From assembly GCA_964586135.1 (NCBI GenBank), contig CAZPGS010000009.1, positions 1 through 23,089 on the forward strand: 23,089 nt of DNA, read 5' to 3'. The position numbers and the translations under genes were made by a program. Shown one piece after another: positions 6,341 through 14,132 of the stretch; position 1 is the stretch's first letter, and each line of letters begins with the position of its first letter. Below the pieces are notes generated by a model. It saw only the letters and a list, made by a program, of their open reading frames with translations. It ran no database searches and had not been told where the DNA came from. The DNA comes from WYZ-LMO8 sp964586135 (lineage in GTDB: Archaea; Thermoproteota; Methanomethylicia; Nezhaarchaeales; WYZ-LMO8).

Positions 6341-6810
6341 CGAAGAAGTTCTATGTAGTAATAAGGCTCAGGGGACGCGTAGGAGTACCCCCTGACATAA
6401 AGTTGACGTTGCGCTCGCTAAAACTTACGAGAAAGAATCACTGCGCAATAGTCGAGGCCACACCCTCCATTAATGGAATGCTTAAGAAGGCATCAAGTTA
6501 TATAACGTATGGGGAGGTAAGCGAAGAGGCCTTAGCGGCTTTGCTTGAGAAGAGAGGCCGGCTTAGAGGCGACGAGCGCCTGACTTTAGACCATGTCAAG
6601 AAGCTAGGCTTCGAGAGCTTCAGGGACTTGGCCAAGACGATAATCGAGGGCAGGATAAGCCTGCGTAGCATACCCGGCTTAAAGCCGGTCTTCAGATTGC
6701 ACCCGCCTTCCGGAGGATTTAAGGGTACTATAAAGAAACCTGTCGAGCAAGGAGGAGAGCTCGGCTACAGAGGTCCGCGGATAAACGAGCTATTGATGAG
6801 AATGATCTAG
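6337..6810 (+). CDS. rpl30: 50S ribosomal protein L30
   Basis: 157 residues from an ATG that overlaps the S5 stop (ATGA), implying coupled translation. Archaeal L30 (L7e) pattern: YVVIRLRGRVGVPPDIKLTLRSLKLTRKNHCAIVEATPSINGMLKKASSYITYGEV, then ERLTLDHVKKLGFESFRDLAKTIIEGRI, and a C-terminal FRLHPPSGGFKGTIKKP. Length is normal. L15 and SecY, which usually follow in archaeal spc clusters, are missing; instead a convergent regulator ends 5 nt downstream. Confidence 0.96.
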   Translation: MTKKFYVVIRLRGRVGVPPDIKLTLRSLKLTRKNHCAIVEATPSINGMLKKASSYITYGEVSEEALAALLEKRGRLRGDERLTLDHVKKLGFESFRDLAKTIIEGRISLRSIPGLKPVFRLHPPSGGFKGTIKKPVEQGGELGYRGPRINELLMRMI

Positions 6811-6815
6811 CCGAG

Positions 6816-7370
6816 TTAGCTAAGCAGAGACTCGAGGATCCTCCTGCGCTCGAGGAGAGGCACCTTCAGGCGCTCTAAAGCCTCCTGTACCAGGCTCAGG
6901 AGCTTGCACTTGGCGCTCAGGAGGGCCCTCTCTTTTGCCCTTATCTCTTGAAGTTCTTTGTCTATCACTTGAATTACACTTTTTACTTCAGAAAGAGCCT
7001 CGTAGAGCCTCTCGCTCAGCACTTCCCTCTCAACGAATTTCAGGGCCTCTTTTAAGTGATCAGGGACCTCGTCAACGAAGTCGTGGAACTCTATCTCGCT
7101 GTACCCCTTGAGCATGTTGATCGATAGAGATATGGGCCTGGCGAGCTCATAGTACTTCCTTGAAGGGCCTAGAGAGCCCATCTTAACTTCGTAGGCCCTT
7201 ATCAGCCCCACACGCATTAAGAGGTTAATATGCTTTAGTATGGCTTGCTGGCTAACGTTGAGCTCTTTCGACAACTGGAGCAAGTACTTCGGCTCTCTGG
7301 CCAATAACTCCAATATCTTCCTGCGAGTCTCGTTTCCTAACACTACTAGTAGATCCACGCGTCGAGCCAT
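6816..7370 (-). CDS. ArsR-like winged-helix transcription regulator (Phr-like candidate)
   Basis: 184 residues from ATG 7370; an in-frame TTG at 7385 is less likely, because a GTGGGG element sits just before the ATG. The N-terminal third is a winged-helix domain: LVVLGNETRRKILELLAREPKYLLQLSKELNVSQQAILKHINLLMRVGLI, then a wing ending GPSRKYYELA. This matches the ArsR superfamily, with no metal-binding cysteine motif in helix 3 or 5. The C-terminal half is a long charged helix, probably a coiled coil for dimerisation (about residues 110-184). It is divergent from hsp20-cdc48. In Pyrococcus, Phr, an ArsR-like protein of similar size, represses hsp20 and an AAA+ ATPase gene. A role as heat-shock repressor is inferred from this context. 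Confidence 0.85.
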   Translation of the reverse strand: MARRVDLLVVLGNETRRKILELLAREPKYLLQLSKELNVSQQAILKHINLLMRVGLIRAYEVKMGSLGPSRKYYELARPISLSINMLKGYSEIEFHDFVDEVPDHLKEALKFVEREVLSERLYEALSEVKSVIQVIDKELQEIRAKERALLSAKCKLLSLVQEALERLKVPLLERRRILESLLS

Positions 7371-7400
7371 AGAGCCCCACTTCAACGGTGTGTTCTGACG

Positions 7401-7410
7401 CTAAAAAAAT
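7401..7410 (-). promoter_or_regulatory. Candidate promoter for the ArsR-like regulator
   Basis: On the minus strand ATTTTTTAG lies about 35 nt before the ATG at 7370, predicting a short leader. It is back to back with the hsp20 promoter. Confidence 0.35.
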
Positions 7411-7422
7411 AGAGAGGAAAGA

Positions 7423-7448
7423 TTTAAATATTTCTAACTTTAGGTTAG
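7423..7448 (+). promoter_or_regulatory. hsp20 promoter with overlapping palindrome (operator candidate)
   Basis: TTTAAATA (7423-7430) is a strong TATA box preceded by the purine-rich GAGAGGAAAGA, a BRE candidate. Transcription should start near 7450-7453. Between the two lies CTAAC-N5-GTTAG (7434-7448), a perfect 5-bp inverted repeat placed where an archaeal repressor would block polymerase recruitment. The divergent ArsR-like protein is the obvious candidate ligand; binding is inferred. Confidence 0.55.
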
Positions 7449-7466
7449 TAACTCGAGGTGAGATAT

Positions 7467-8000
7467 ATGTGGAGGCCTAGGAGGTTTTCAAGGATCTTCG
7501 ACGAGATCGAAAGAGCTTTTGAAGAGATAGACGAGATGATAGAGAGGATGTTCAAGACCTTCGTCAGAGTGCCCAGAGAGGCTGCTGAGATCACCGTTGA
7601 AGGGCCTTACTTCTATGGCTTCAGCATAACCATAGGGCCAGACGGTAGGCCAATAATACAAGAGTTCGGTAACGTGAGACCGTCTCGCTGGGGCATCGAG
7701 AAGAGCGACGTCAGAAGGCCCTATGTAGAGACTCATGTAGACTCGAAGGCTGGAGTGCTCAAGGTAGTGGCTGAGTTACCGGGCGTGGATAAGGAGTCCA
7801 TCAAGGTGAGCGCTACTGAGGACGTAGTGACCATAAGGGCTGAGCAAGGGGACAGAAAATATCACGCTGACGTAAAGTTGCCAGTAAGGGTCGACCCGAC
7901 GACCGCCAAGGCCAGCTATAGGAACGGCGTCCTCGAGGTCACGCTGAACCTCAAAGAGAAGGTTGAAGAGAAGAGAGGCTACGAGGTCAAAATAGAGTAG
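7467..8000 (+). CDS. hsp20: Small heat-shock protein, Hsp20/alpha-crystallin family
   Basis: 177 residues from ATG 7467, which has GGTG (7457-7460) exactly 6 nt upstream; the in-frame GTG at 7458 lies inside that site. The N-terminal arm starts MWRPRRFSRIFDEIERAFEEIDEMIERMF. The alpha-crystallin domain covers roughly residues 85-170, with LKVVAELPGVDKESIKVS and the A-x-x-x-n-GVLEVTL motif (KASYRNGVLEVTL). The tail ends EVKIE, a V-x-I motif of the type used for oligomer contacts. Such proteins are ATP-independent holdases that bind unfolding clients. cdc48 follows after a 42-nt gap, so the two likely form an operon joining a holdase to an unfoldase. Confidence 0.95.
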   Translation: MWRPRRFSRIFDEIERAFEEIDEMIERMFKTFVRVPREAAEITVEGPYFYGFSITIGPDGRPIIQEFGNVRPSRWGIEKSDVRRPYVETHVDSKAGVLKVVAELPGVDKESIKVSATEDVVTIRAEQGDRKYHADVKLPVRVDPTTAKASYRNGVLEVTLNLKEKVEEKRGYEVKIE

Positions 8001-8042
8001 CCCATATTTCTTATTTCTTTACCCCTCGTGAGGTTACGATAT

Positions 8043-10256
8043 ATGACGGATAAGGTTTCTTCCTCCATTATCTTAAGGGTTGCAGAGGCCAGGGCTAGAG
8101 ACGTGGGTAGGGGCATAGCCAGGATAGACCCTGTAGCGATGTCCCAGCTCAGCATAAGCACAGGCGACGTCATAGAGATAATAGGCAAGAGGAAGACTGT
8201 GGCAATATGCTGGCCTGGCTACCCCGAAGATTACGGCAAAGGAATCATAAGGATAGACGGTTACATAAGGCGAAACGCTAGCGTTGGCATAGATGATAAG
8301 GTCACGATAAAGCTCGCGAAGGTCAGGAATGCCGAGAAAGTCGTGCTCGCCCCCACGGAGCCCCTTAGGCTAGTGGGCGCTGAGGACTACATAAGACAGT
8401 TGCTCGAAGGGAGGGCGGTTACCAAGGGGGACTACGTGCCCGTGGGCATAATGGGTAGGACGATAGACTTCGTGGTGACGTCGATCCACCCGCCAGTCGA
8501 CGCGGTGATAGTGGGACCGGAGACTCAAGTAGTTATAGGTGAGAAGGTCGAGAAAGCCCCTGGAGAGATACCCAGAGTGACCTACGAAGACATAGGGGGC
8601 CTCAAGGAGGCTATCCAAAAGATCAGAGAGATGGTCGAATTACCTCTAAAACATCCAGAGCTTTTCGAGAGGCTTGGCATTGAGCCCCCCAAGGGAGTTC
8701 TCCTCTACGGCCCCCCTGGCTGCGGCAAGACGTTGCTGGCCAAAGCGGTCGCCAACGAAACGGATGCTCGCTTCTACGCCATTAATGGCCCGGAGATAAT
8801 GAGCAAGTTCTACGGGGAGAGCGAGCAGAGGCTCAGGGAGATATTCGAGGAGGCCAAGAAGAACGCCCCATCGATAATATTCATAGACGAGATAGACGCC
8901 ATAGCGCCGAAGAGGGAGGAAGTGACTGGTGAGGTGGAGAAGAGGGTAGTGGCCCAGCTGCTGGCGCTGATGGACGGTTTAGAGGCGAGAGGCAACGTCA
9001 TCGTCATAGCGGCCACGAACAGGCCCAACGCCCTCGATCCAGCGCTCAGAAGGCCTGGCAGGTTCGACAGGGAGATAGAGATAGGGGTCCCCGACAAGCA
9101 GGGGAGGCTTGAGATACTCCAGATACACACGAGGAACATGCCCCTGGCCAAGGACGTGGACCTGAATAAGCTGGCGGAGATCACTCACGGGTTCACGGGA
9201 GCTGACCTAGCGGCCCTATGCAAAGAAGCCGCCATGAGGTCCTTGAGGAGGGTATTGCCAGAGATAGACTTAGAGGCCGAGACCATACCGGCTGAGATCC
9301 TCAACAAGTTGGAGGTCACCATGCAGGACTTTCTCGACGCCCTCAAGGATATAGAGCCCTCCGCGCTAAGAGAGGTCTACGTCGAAGTGCCCAACGTAAG
9401 GTGGAGTGACGTAGGAGGCTTGGAAGAGGCCAAGCAGGCCCTGAGAGAAGCAGTTGAATGGCCGTTGAAGTACCCTGAGCTCTTCGAGAAAGCCAACATA
9501 AAGCCTCCCAAGGGCATTTTGCTGTACGGCCCCCCTGGCACTGGCAAGACGCTGCTGGCCAAGGCTGTCGCGACGGAGTCCGAGGCAAACTTCATAACGA
9601 TCAAGGGGCCCGAAATTTTCAGTAAGTGGGTCGGGGAGAGCGAGAAGGCGATAAGGGAGATATTCAGGAAGGCGAGGCAGGCCGCGCCCTGCATAGTCTT
9701 CATAGACGAAATAGATGCAATAGCACCGAGGAGGGGCAGCGACATAGGCGACTCCCACGTTACTGATAGGGTCGTTAATCAATTGCTGACCGAGATGGAC
9801 GGGATGGAAGACCTTAAAGGTGTGGTTGTTATAGCCGCTACCAACAGGCCCGACATACTCGACCCGGCGCTCTTGAGGCCTGGCAGATTTGATAGGCTGA
9901 TATGTGTGCCAGTGCCTGATGCGAAAGCCAGAGAGGAGATATTTAAGATACACCTGAAGGGTAAGCCCCTCAACAAGACCGTCGACTTACATAAGCTCAT
10001 CAGCTTGACAGAGGGCTATACGGGTGCCGACATAGCAGCACTCTGCAACACAGCGGCCGTGTTAGCTCTTCGCGACTTTTTAAATAAGTACTCAGACCCC
10101 GAAGAGGCCAAGAAGCACGCAGAGGAGCTAAAGATAACTATGGCCCACTTCGAGGAAGCCCTGAAGAAGATCAGACCGATGTCGAAGACAGAGTACGAGC
10201 TCTACATGAGGCACATAAAGGACTTTACCGAGAAAGTGGCCACGTACCACGTCTAG
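8043..10256 (+). CDS. cdc48: CDC48/VCP-type AAA+ ATPase
   Basis: 737 residues from ATG 8043, with GAGGT 8 nt upstream; GTG 8028 is in frame but poorer. The N-domain opens LRVAEARARDVGRGIARID and contains the double-psi barrel typical of CDC48. Two AAA modules follow. D1 has Walker A GPPGCGKT (223-230) and Walker B IIFIDE (D282, E283). D2 has Walker A GPPGTGKT (496-503) and Walker B IVFIDE (D555, E556). Both have the TNRP sensor and RPGRFDR box. The C-terminus ends YHV and lacks a clear HbYX proteasome-docking motif. It is a hexameric unfoldase for protein quality control. Its stop shares CTAG with the stop of the convergent ppcA. Confidence 0.97.
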   Translation: MTDKVSSSIILRVAEARARDVGRGIARIDPVAMSQLSISTGDVIEIIGKRKTVAICWPGYPEDYGKGIIRIDGYIRRNASVGIDDKVTIKLAKVRNAEKVVLAPTEPLRLVGAEDYIRQLLEGRAVTKGDYVPVGIMGRTIDFVVTSIHPPVDAVIVGPETQVVIGEKVEKAPGEIPRVTYEDIGGLKEAIQKIREMVELPLKHPELFERLGIEPPKGVLLYGPPGCGKTLLAKAVANETDARFYAINGPEIMSKFYGESEQRLREIFEEAKKNAPSIIFIDEIDAIAPKREEVTGEVEKRVVAQLLALMDGLEARGNVIVIAATNRPNALDPALRRPGRFDREIEIGVPDKQGRLEILQIHTRNMPLAKDVDLNKLAEITHGFTGADLAALCKEAAMRSLRRVLPEIDLEAETIPAEILNKLEVTMQDFLDALKDIEPSALREVYVEVPNVRWSDVGGLEEAKQALREAVEWPLKYPELFEKANIKPPKGILLYGPPGTGKTLLAKAVATESEANFITIKGPEIFSKWVGESEKAIREIFRKARQAAPCIVFIDEIDAIAPRRGSDIGDSHVTDRVVNQLLTEMDGMEDLKGVVVIAATNRPDILDPALLRPGRFDRLICVPVPDAKAREEIFKIHLKGKPLNKTVDLHKLISLTEGYTGADIAALCNTAAVLALRDFLNKYSDPEEAKKHAEELKITMAHFEEALKKIRPMSKTEYELYMRHIKDFTEKVATYHV

Positions 10257-11794
10257 CCTAGCGACCCCCTAATGATGCCAGCCTTTAGGGCGTACTCAGC
10301 GGCCTCTGGCCTGCTCATTTTTTCCCAAAACATTTTCACCAATAGCGCGTGCTGTTGTCCTCTCTCGTCGGCATCACCCTCCTCCACTCTGAAGTAATGA
10401 GATATCTCTTTAACGTCCTCTAATATCTTGGTGTACGTGCTCTCGCTCAACCTTTTCTTTGCGACATCTAGATTTAGGAAGTTGAACTCAAATGCCATGT
10501 CGTTCTCCAAACACTTGATGTATCTTTTGACCAAGTCCTCTACGAAGTCCTCTCCCTTCTCTTTTCTCAAGACCTTCAGAGCTCTTCCACTGCCTATTAT
10601 TGCAGGAGGCACTCCAAGCATGTAGCACGAAGCAGTGAACTTTATCGCCCTAGGAAGCTTGATCTCGCCGCTGGGTAACCTTTCATAGAGCGCTTTGTCT
10701 GCTATGAGCTTTAGTGGCCCGGCCACTGACCGCGGATAGCTCTCCCTTGTCATCCTCTCCCTCCTCTCAGGAATGAGGTCAGCTACCAAGCATATCGTGG
10801 TGGCCATCTCTATCAACGTCTCAAAGTAGCTACGCGCGAAAGCCCTCATGGCCTCTGCAAGCTCCTTCTCCTCCTCGACCTCGTAGACCTCAGGGACATG
10901 ACCAGCCTCGCTCTTCACACACCTGACGACCTTCACGCCTTCTTCATGGGGTATGTCGTACCTCAGTCCCGTCTGTATAGTCACGGTGTAGTATCCCTTA
11001 TACTCTTTAACGAAGTTCTCTACGCTCCATGGGGCTAGGTGGCCTCTGAAGGGCAATAAGCCAACGCCTATTATTGGGCGAACTTCCACGCTGACCTCTC
11101 GCCTCCATTTTTCAAGCCTTGAAAGGGCCACCTTTATCGCGAGTATTGAGGCCACGTGGCCATAGGTCATCGCGGCATCGGACTTGCCCAAGAACACTCT
11201 GAAGTGGTCTTCGTATTCTCCGAGCTCCTTTAGCAAGAGCTTCCTGTAGCCCTCGACTATCTCATCGCAATGGAGTTGCTTCACGACATCTTCGAATAGA
11301 GGTATGAGCCTCATGCTGCATGTCGATGGCAAGCCCAGCTCCTCTTGACCCAGCTTTAACAACTTCTGTATCCTCCTATGGGTCACCAGGAGCTCTCGTG
11401 AGCTCTCGACCATTGGCGCTATGAGGTAGTTAATGGCCTGCTTACCGGAGACCTCATACGAGAACTTATTGGCAGCGACAGCGGCCCACACGACCATTAT
11501 CTGTCTCTCAGCTTCCTCGAGCCTCTCTGAAGGTATCCTCGGAGTTATCAAGAAGTCCTCTCCTAGAACCAAGTTAAGGGACGAGGTGACCTTCTCTATT
11601 ATCCACCTCATCTGCCCGTAGGCCGTCAGCTTTCCCTCGAAGTCTACCATCTTTTCATCGCACTCAAACCCACCCACCTCTGCTGACGAGAGATCACGTA
11701 GCGCTTCGTCCACCTCTTCTTGTGACGTAAAGGCCTTCGACGCCGAGTCGGGGTGCTGAGTCGCCATGGCCGTGGGTAGCTTTAACCCTTTCAA
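10253..11794 (-). CDS. ppcA: Archaeal-type phosphoenolpyruvate carboxylase
   Basis: 513 residues from TTG 11794 (MKGLKLPTAMATQHPDSA), a normal length for the short archaeal PEPC family (PpcA) and about half the bacterial/plant enzyme. Recognisable segments: ATQHPDSA near the N-terminus, GFECDEKMVDFEGKLT, PRIPSERLEEAERQ, VGLLPFRGHLAPW, YTVTIQTGLRYD and the C-terminal AEYALKAGIIRGS. The enzyme adds bicarbonate to PEP to form oxaloacetate, feeding a partial or full TCA cycle. TTG is chosen because it has a GAGGAGA element just upstream and the family's internal M of (M)xTQHPD is not the start. The start overlaps the serB stop by four bases (TTGA), so translation is likely coupled. Confidence 0.93.
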   Translation of the reverse strand: MKGLKLPTAMATQHPDSASKAFTSQEEVDEALRDLSSAEVGGFECDEKMVDFEGKLTAYGQMRWIIEKVTSSLNLVLGEDFLITPRIPSERLEEAERQIMVVWAAVAANKFSYEVSGKQAINYLIAPMVESSRELLVTHRRIQKLLKLGQEELGLPSTCSMRLIPLFEDVVKQLHCDEIVEGYRKLLLKELGEYEDHFRVFLGKSDAAMTYGHVASILAIKVALSRLEKWRREVSVEVRPIIGVGLLPFRGHLAPWSVENFVKEYKGYYTVTIQTGLRYDIPHEEGVKVVRCVKSEAGHVPEVYEVEEEKELAEAMRAFARSYFETLIEMATTICLVADLIPERRERMTRESYPRSVAGPLKLIADKALYERLPSGEIKLPRAIKFTASCYMLGVPPAIIGSGRALKVLRKEKGEDFVEDLVKRYIKCLENDMAFEFNFLNLDVAKKRLSESTYTKILEDVKEISHYFRVEEGDADERGQQHALLVKMFWEKMSRPEAAEYALKAGIIRGSLG

Positions 11795-12708
11795 TCTCCT
11801 CTGCCCTCCTTGGGCCTGCCACTTGCTATTAACGCGAGAACGGTTCTCATGTCGTTTATGCTAACCAGGGCCCTTACCCTCTCTTCGACTATGGGCTTGG
11901 GCTTAAACCCTATGCCCAAGCCCACTTTCTCAAGCACTAACAGGTCATTGGCTCCATCGCCAACAGCCACGCACTCCTCGAGGTCTATGCCGTGAGCCTC
12001 CGCCACTTTCTTCAAGATTTCAAGCTTTGACCCTCCGCCTGATACCAAGACCTCCACTTCGCCGTTAAGCTTGCCATCCTCCACTCCAAGCTTATTTGCA
12101 AACCAGTAATCGAAGCCCAAGCGCTCTGCGACCTTCCTCGCCACTACGTCGAACCCGCCCGTTATTAGCACCGTCATGAAGCCCATGCTCTTTAACGTTT
12201 TGATAACTTCCTCGGCCCCCTTCGAGATAGGTAGTTCCTCGGCCACCTCTTCTACGACCTCAACAGGAAGGCCCTTCAGGAGCCTCACTCTCTCTCTCAA
12301 CGCATACTCGAACTCTATTTCCCCATTCATGGCCCTCCTAGTAAGCTCTGCGACTTCTCTTCGAACCCCAGCGCGCTTGGCTATCTCGTCTATCGCCTCA
12401 GCCTCTAAGATCGTGCCGTCCATGTCGAAAGCTATGAGCTTCTTGGTCTTGGACTTGCTCTCTTCGTCTTCTATCGCTATGCCAACGCCTATTTTCAAAG
12501 CCCTATCTTTTAACCTCCTAATGAGCTCCTCTTTGCTACAGTTTATCCCACTGATGTCGACGACCATGCTCATGAAGAAGAGGTCAGACAGCGTGGAGGC
12601 CCTGATGGACTCTATGTTGCCATTAACCTCGGCCACGGCAGAGGTTATGCCGGCGACTATCCCTGGTCTGTCATAGCCGACGACGGTTACGAAGAGGAGG
12701 TCACCCAT
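11791..12708 (-). CDS. serB: Phosphoserine phosphatase with N-terminal ACT domain
   Basis: 305 residues from ATG 12708. Residues 1-80 form an ACT domain (FVTVVGYDRPGIVAGITSAVAEVNGNI), expected to sense an amino acid, probably serine. The rest is a HAD phosphatase of the SerB type: FDMDGT (D95 nucleophile, D97 acid/base) followed by E, an RRAMNGEIEFEYALRERV cap helix region, LITGGFD, and GDGANDLLVLEKVGLGIGFKPKP for Mg2+ binding. It catalyses the last step of serine synthesis. The gene has its own promoter candidate inside the end of the upstream kinase gene, and overlaps ppcA. The lack of a Shine-Dalgarno site fits a near-leaderless transcript. Confidence 0.94.
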   Translation of the reverse strand: MGDLLFVTVVGYDRPGIVAGITSAVAEVNGNIESIRASTLSDLFFMSMVVDISGINCSKEELIRRLKDRALKIGVGIAIEDEESKSKTKKLIAFDMDGTILEAEAIDEIAKRAGVRREVAELTRRAMNGEIEFEYALRERVRLLKGLPVEVVEEVAEELPISKGAEEVIKTLKSMGFMTVLITGGFDVVARKVAERLGFDYWFANKLGVEDGKLNGEVEVLVSGGGSKLEILKKVAEAHGIDLEECVAVGDGANDLLVLEKVGLGIGFKPKPIVEERVRALVSINDMRTVLALIASGRPKEGRGD

Positions 12709-12739
12709 ATTAATGACCTAGATAGGCTGCGAGGGGCCT

Positions 12740-12747
12740 TTTATAAA
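12740..12747 (-). promoter_or_regulatory. TATA-like box for serB-ppcA, inside the 3' end of the kinase gene
   Basis: TTTATAAA on the minus strand overlaps the last codons and TAA of the upstream polynucleotide kinase gene. It lies about 35 nt before the serB ATG, predicting a leader of about 9 nt. Confidence 0.5.
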
Positions 12748-14039
12748 GGTGACCGGTCATGTTTTGCTATCTCTCTGAAGTCCTCGCCGAGCTTAATTAA
12801 GCCTACTTGAATCACGCTTATCACGTCCTCGACTGGCGTTAGGAGCTCTATGACCTTCTTTAGGTAATCTATTTCGCGGATTAGCCCGAGCCCCAAGTAC
12901 GAGAGGTCCGAGCCTAAGAGGCCAACGATGAGCCCCTTTTCTTCGCCAGGCCACGTTAATATTGCCTCTTCCTTTCCATATCTCCTCGCCATCTCTTCCT
13001 CGATTTTGGCTTTGCCCTCTACGGGCCCTCTACTCACGAGGAAGAGGAAGTCTCTGCCCTCCTCGCCGTAAATAAAGTCCAGCCCCATTTCTCTGCCGTA
13101 CTTCTCTAAGTCCTCCTTGCTTAGCACAGCTCCTGTCGTGAACAAAGAATACATGAGCCTTACGCTAGTTAGGCTGACCTTCCTGACTTTGGCGTTTGCG
13201 AAGTAGTTCTTGAAGATGGACTCCCTCCTCGCCTTTCTCTCTTCCTTGGTCTTGGGCTTTACCGCCGGCGATGGTTGTACCCTTATTATCTTGATGTCGC
13301 TCTTCTCGAAGGGCTTAACTAAGTGCTCTACTTCGTTGGTCCTTTGGATGAGGACTAAGTGGCTTGGATGTATTGTGGTGATGACGTTGTACTTTAGCTC
13401 GCGCGCTCTCCGGCTATTAACCCAACCGCTGGTGTTAATGATTATTAAGTCACACCCCCTCCTCAGCGCTTCATCGAACAACTCTTTAGTCGCGGCTACG
13501 ACCCGTTGCACTATGTTTGATGGAGACACAGAGCCCACAAACCGGACCGAGACAGCTTTCGCGTTTTCAAGAGAATGCATGGGCCTCTCGACTATGCTAA
13601 GCCCTATGGTTGTCGGCACTGATATTTCTGTCTGCCCCGGGTCCTTGTCTATGACTCCGACCTTAAGTCCCTTACTTACTGCATAGTTAGCGATGTACGT
13701 GCCAAAGGCCGTCTTGCCACTATCAACGTCGCCTAGGATCATGCAACTCAAAGGCCTAGAGTCCTGAGATAGTATCGATTCGGCAGCCATCGTCCACTCC
13801 GCTGGGATTACAGCCTCTAGCGGAGCCTCTACCTTGGCATCACTGCCTAAACGAAGCTCTATTGTTGAATCCTCGACGAACTCTACGACGAGCGACTTAT
13901 ACCTAGGCACTACGACTTGTTCTTTAGGCTTGAGCACAGAGCCCAGTATTGATATGGCGCCCTCTAAGACCCGTATGCTTGCAGGTCCATCGATTTTAAA
14001 CACGGTCCCTCGTTTTTCTTTAATCTTCTTCATGTTCAT
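12741..14039 (-). CDS. Polynucleotide 5'-hydroxyl kinase, Clp1/Grc3/Nol9 family
   Basis: 432 residues from ATG 14039, with GGAG 7 nt upstream. After an N-terminal beta-rich domain (about 1-85) comes the P-loop GDVDSGKT (103-110), followed by GVIDKDPGQTEISVP, the Clp1/Grc3 signature, then RFVGSVSP, a Walker B-like CDLIIINTSGWV, and a C-terminal domain with ILTWPGEEKGLIVGLLG. Archaeal members phosphorylate RNA or DNA 5'-OH ends using a nucleoside triphosphate. Such ends arise from archaeal splicing endonuclease, so it could act on intron or exon ends, perhaps including those from rps5; that link is inference. It is divergent from the RadB-like gene. Confidence 0.88.
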   Translation of the reverse strand: MNMKKIKEKRGTVFKIDGPASIRVLEGAISILGSVLKPKEQVVVPRYKSLVVEFVEDSTIELRLGSDAKVEAPLEAVIPAEWTMAAESILSQDSRPLSCMILGDVDSGKTAFGTYIANYAVSKGLKVGVIDKDPGQTEISVPTTIGLSIVERPMHSLENAKAVSVRFVGSVSPSNIVQRVVAATKELFDEALRRGCDLIIINTSGWVNSRRARELKYNVITTIHPSHLVLIQRTNEVEHLVKPFEKSDIKIIRVQPSPAVKPKTKEERKARRESIFKNYFANAKVRKVSLTSVRLMYSLFTTGAVLSKEDLEKYGREMGLDFIYGEEGRDFLFLVSRGPVEGKAKIEEEMARRYGKEEAILTWPGEEKGLIVGLLGSDLSYLGLGLIREIDYLKKVIELLTPVEDVISVIQVGLIKLGEDFREIAKHDRSPL

Positions 14040-14068
14040 TCTATCTCCGCTAAGCCCTTACTACAGCC

Positions 14069-14076
14069 TTAAATTT
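14069..14076 (-). promoter_or_regulatory. TATA-like box for the Clp1-type kinase gene
   Basis: AAATTTAA on the minus strand, about 33 nt before the ATG at 14039, predicting transcription start near 14046, just ahead of the GGAG site. The divergent plus-strand gene has a weaker CTTTATC at 14091-14097. Confidence 0.45.
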
Positions 14077-14132
14077 CGCCCAACTCTAAGCTTTATCTCT
14101 GACAACTGCTATATCCACTGGAGGTACCCCTC

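Noticed and set aside
9366..9953. A minus-strand frame of 195 codons opposite the second AAA module of cdc48.
   Set aside because: Long antisense frames are expected opposite conserved, GC-biased codons; no motif or promoter supports it.
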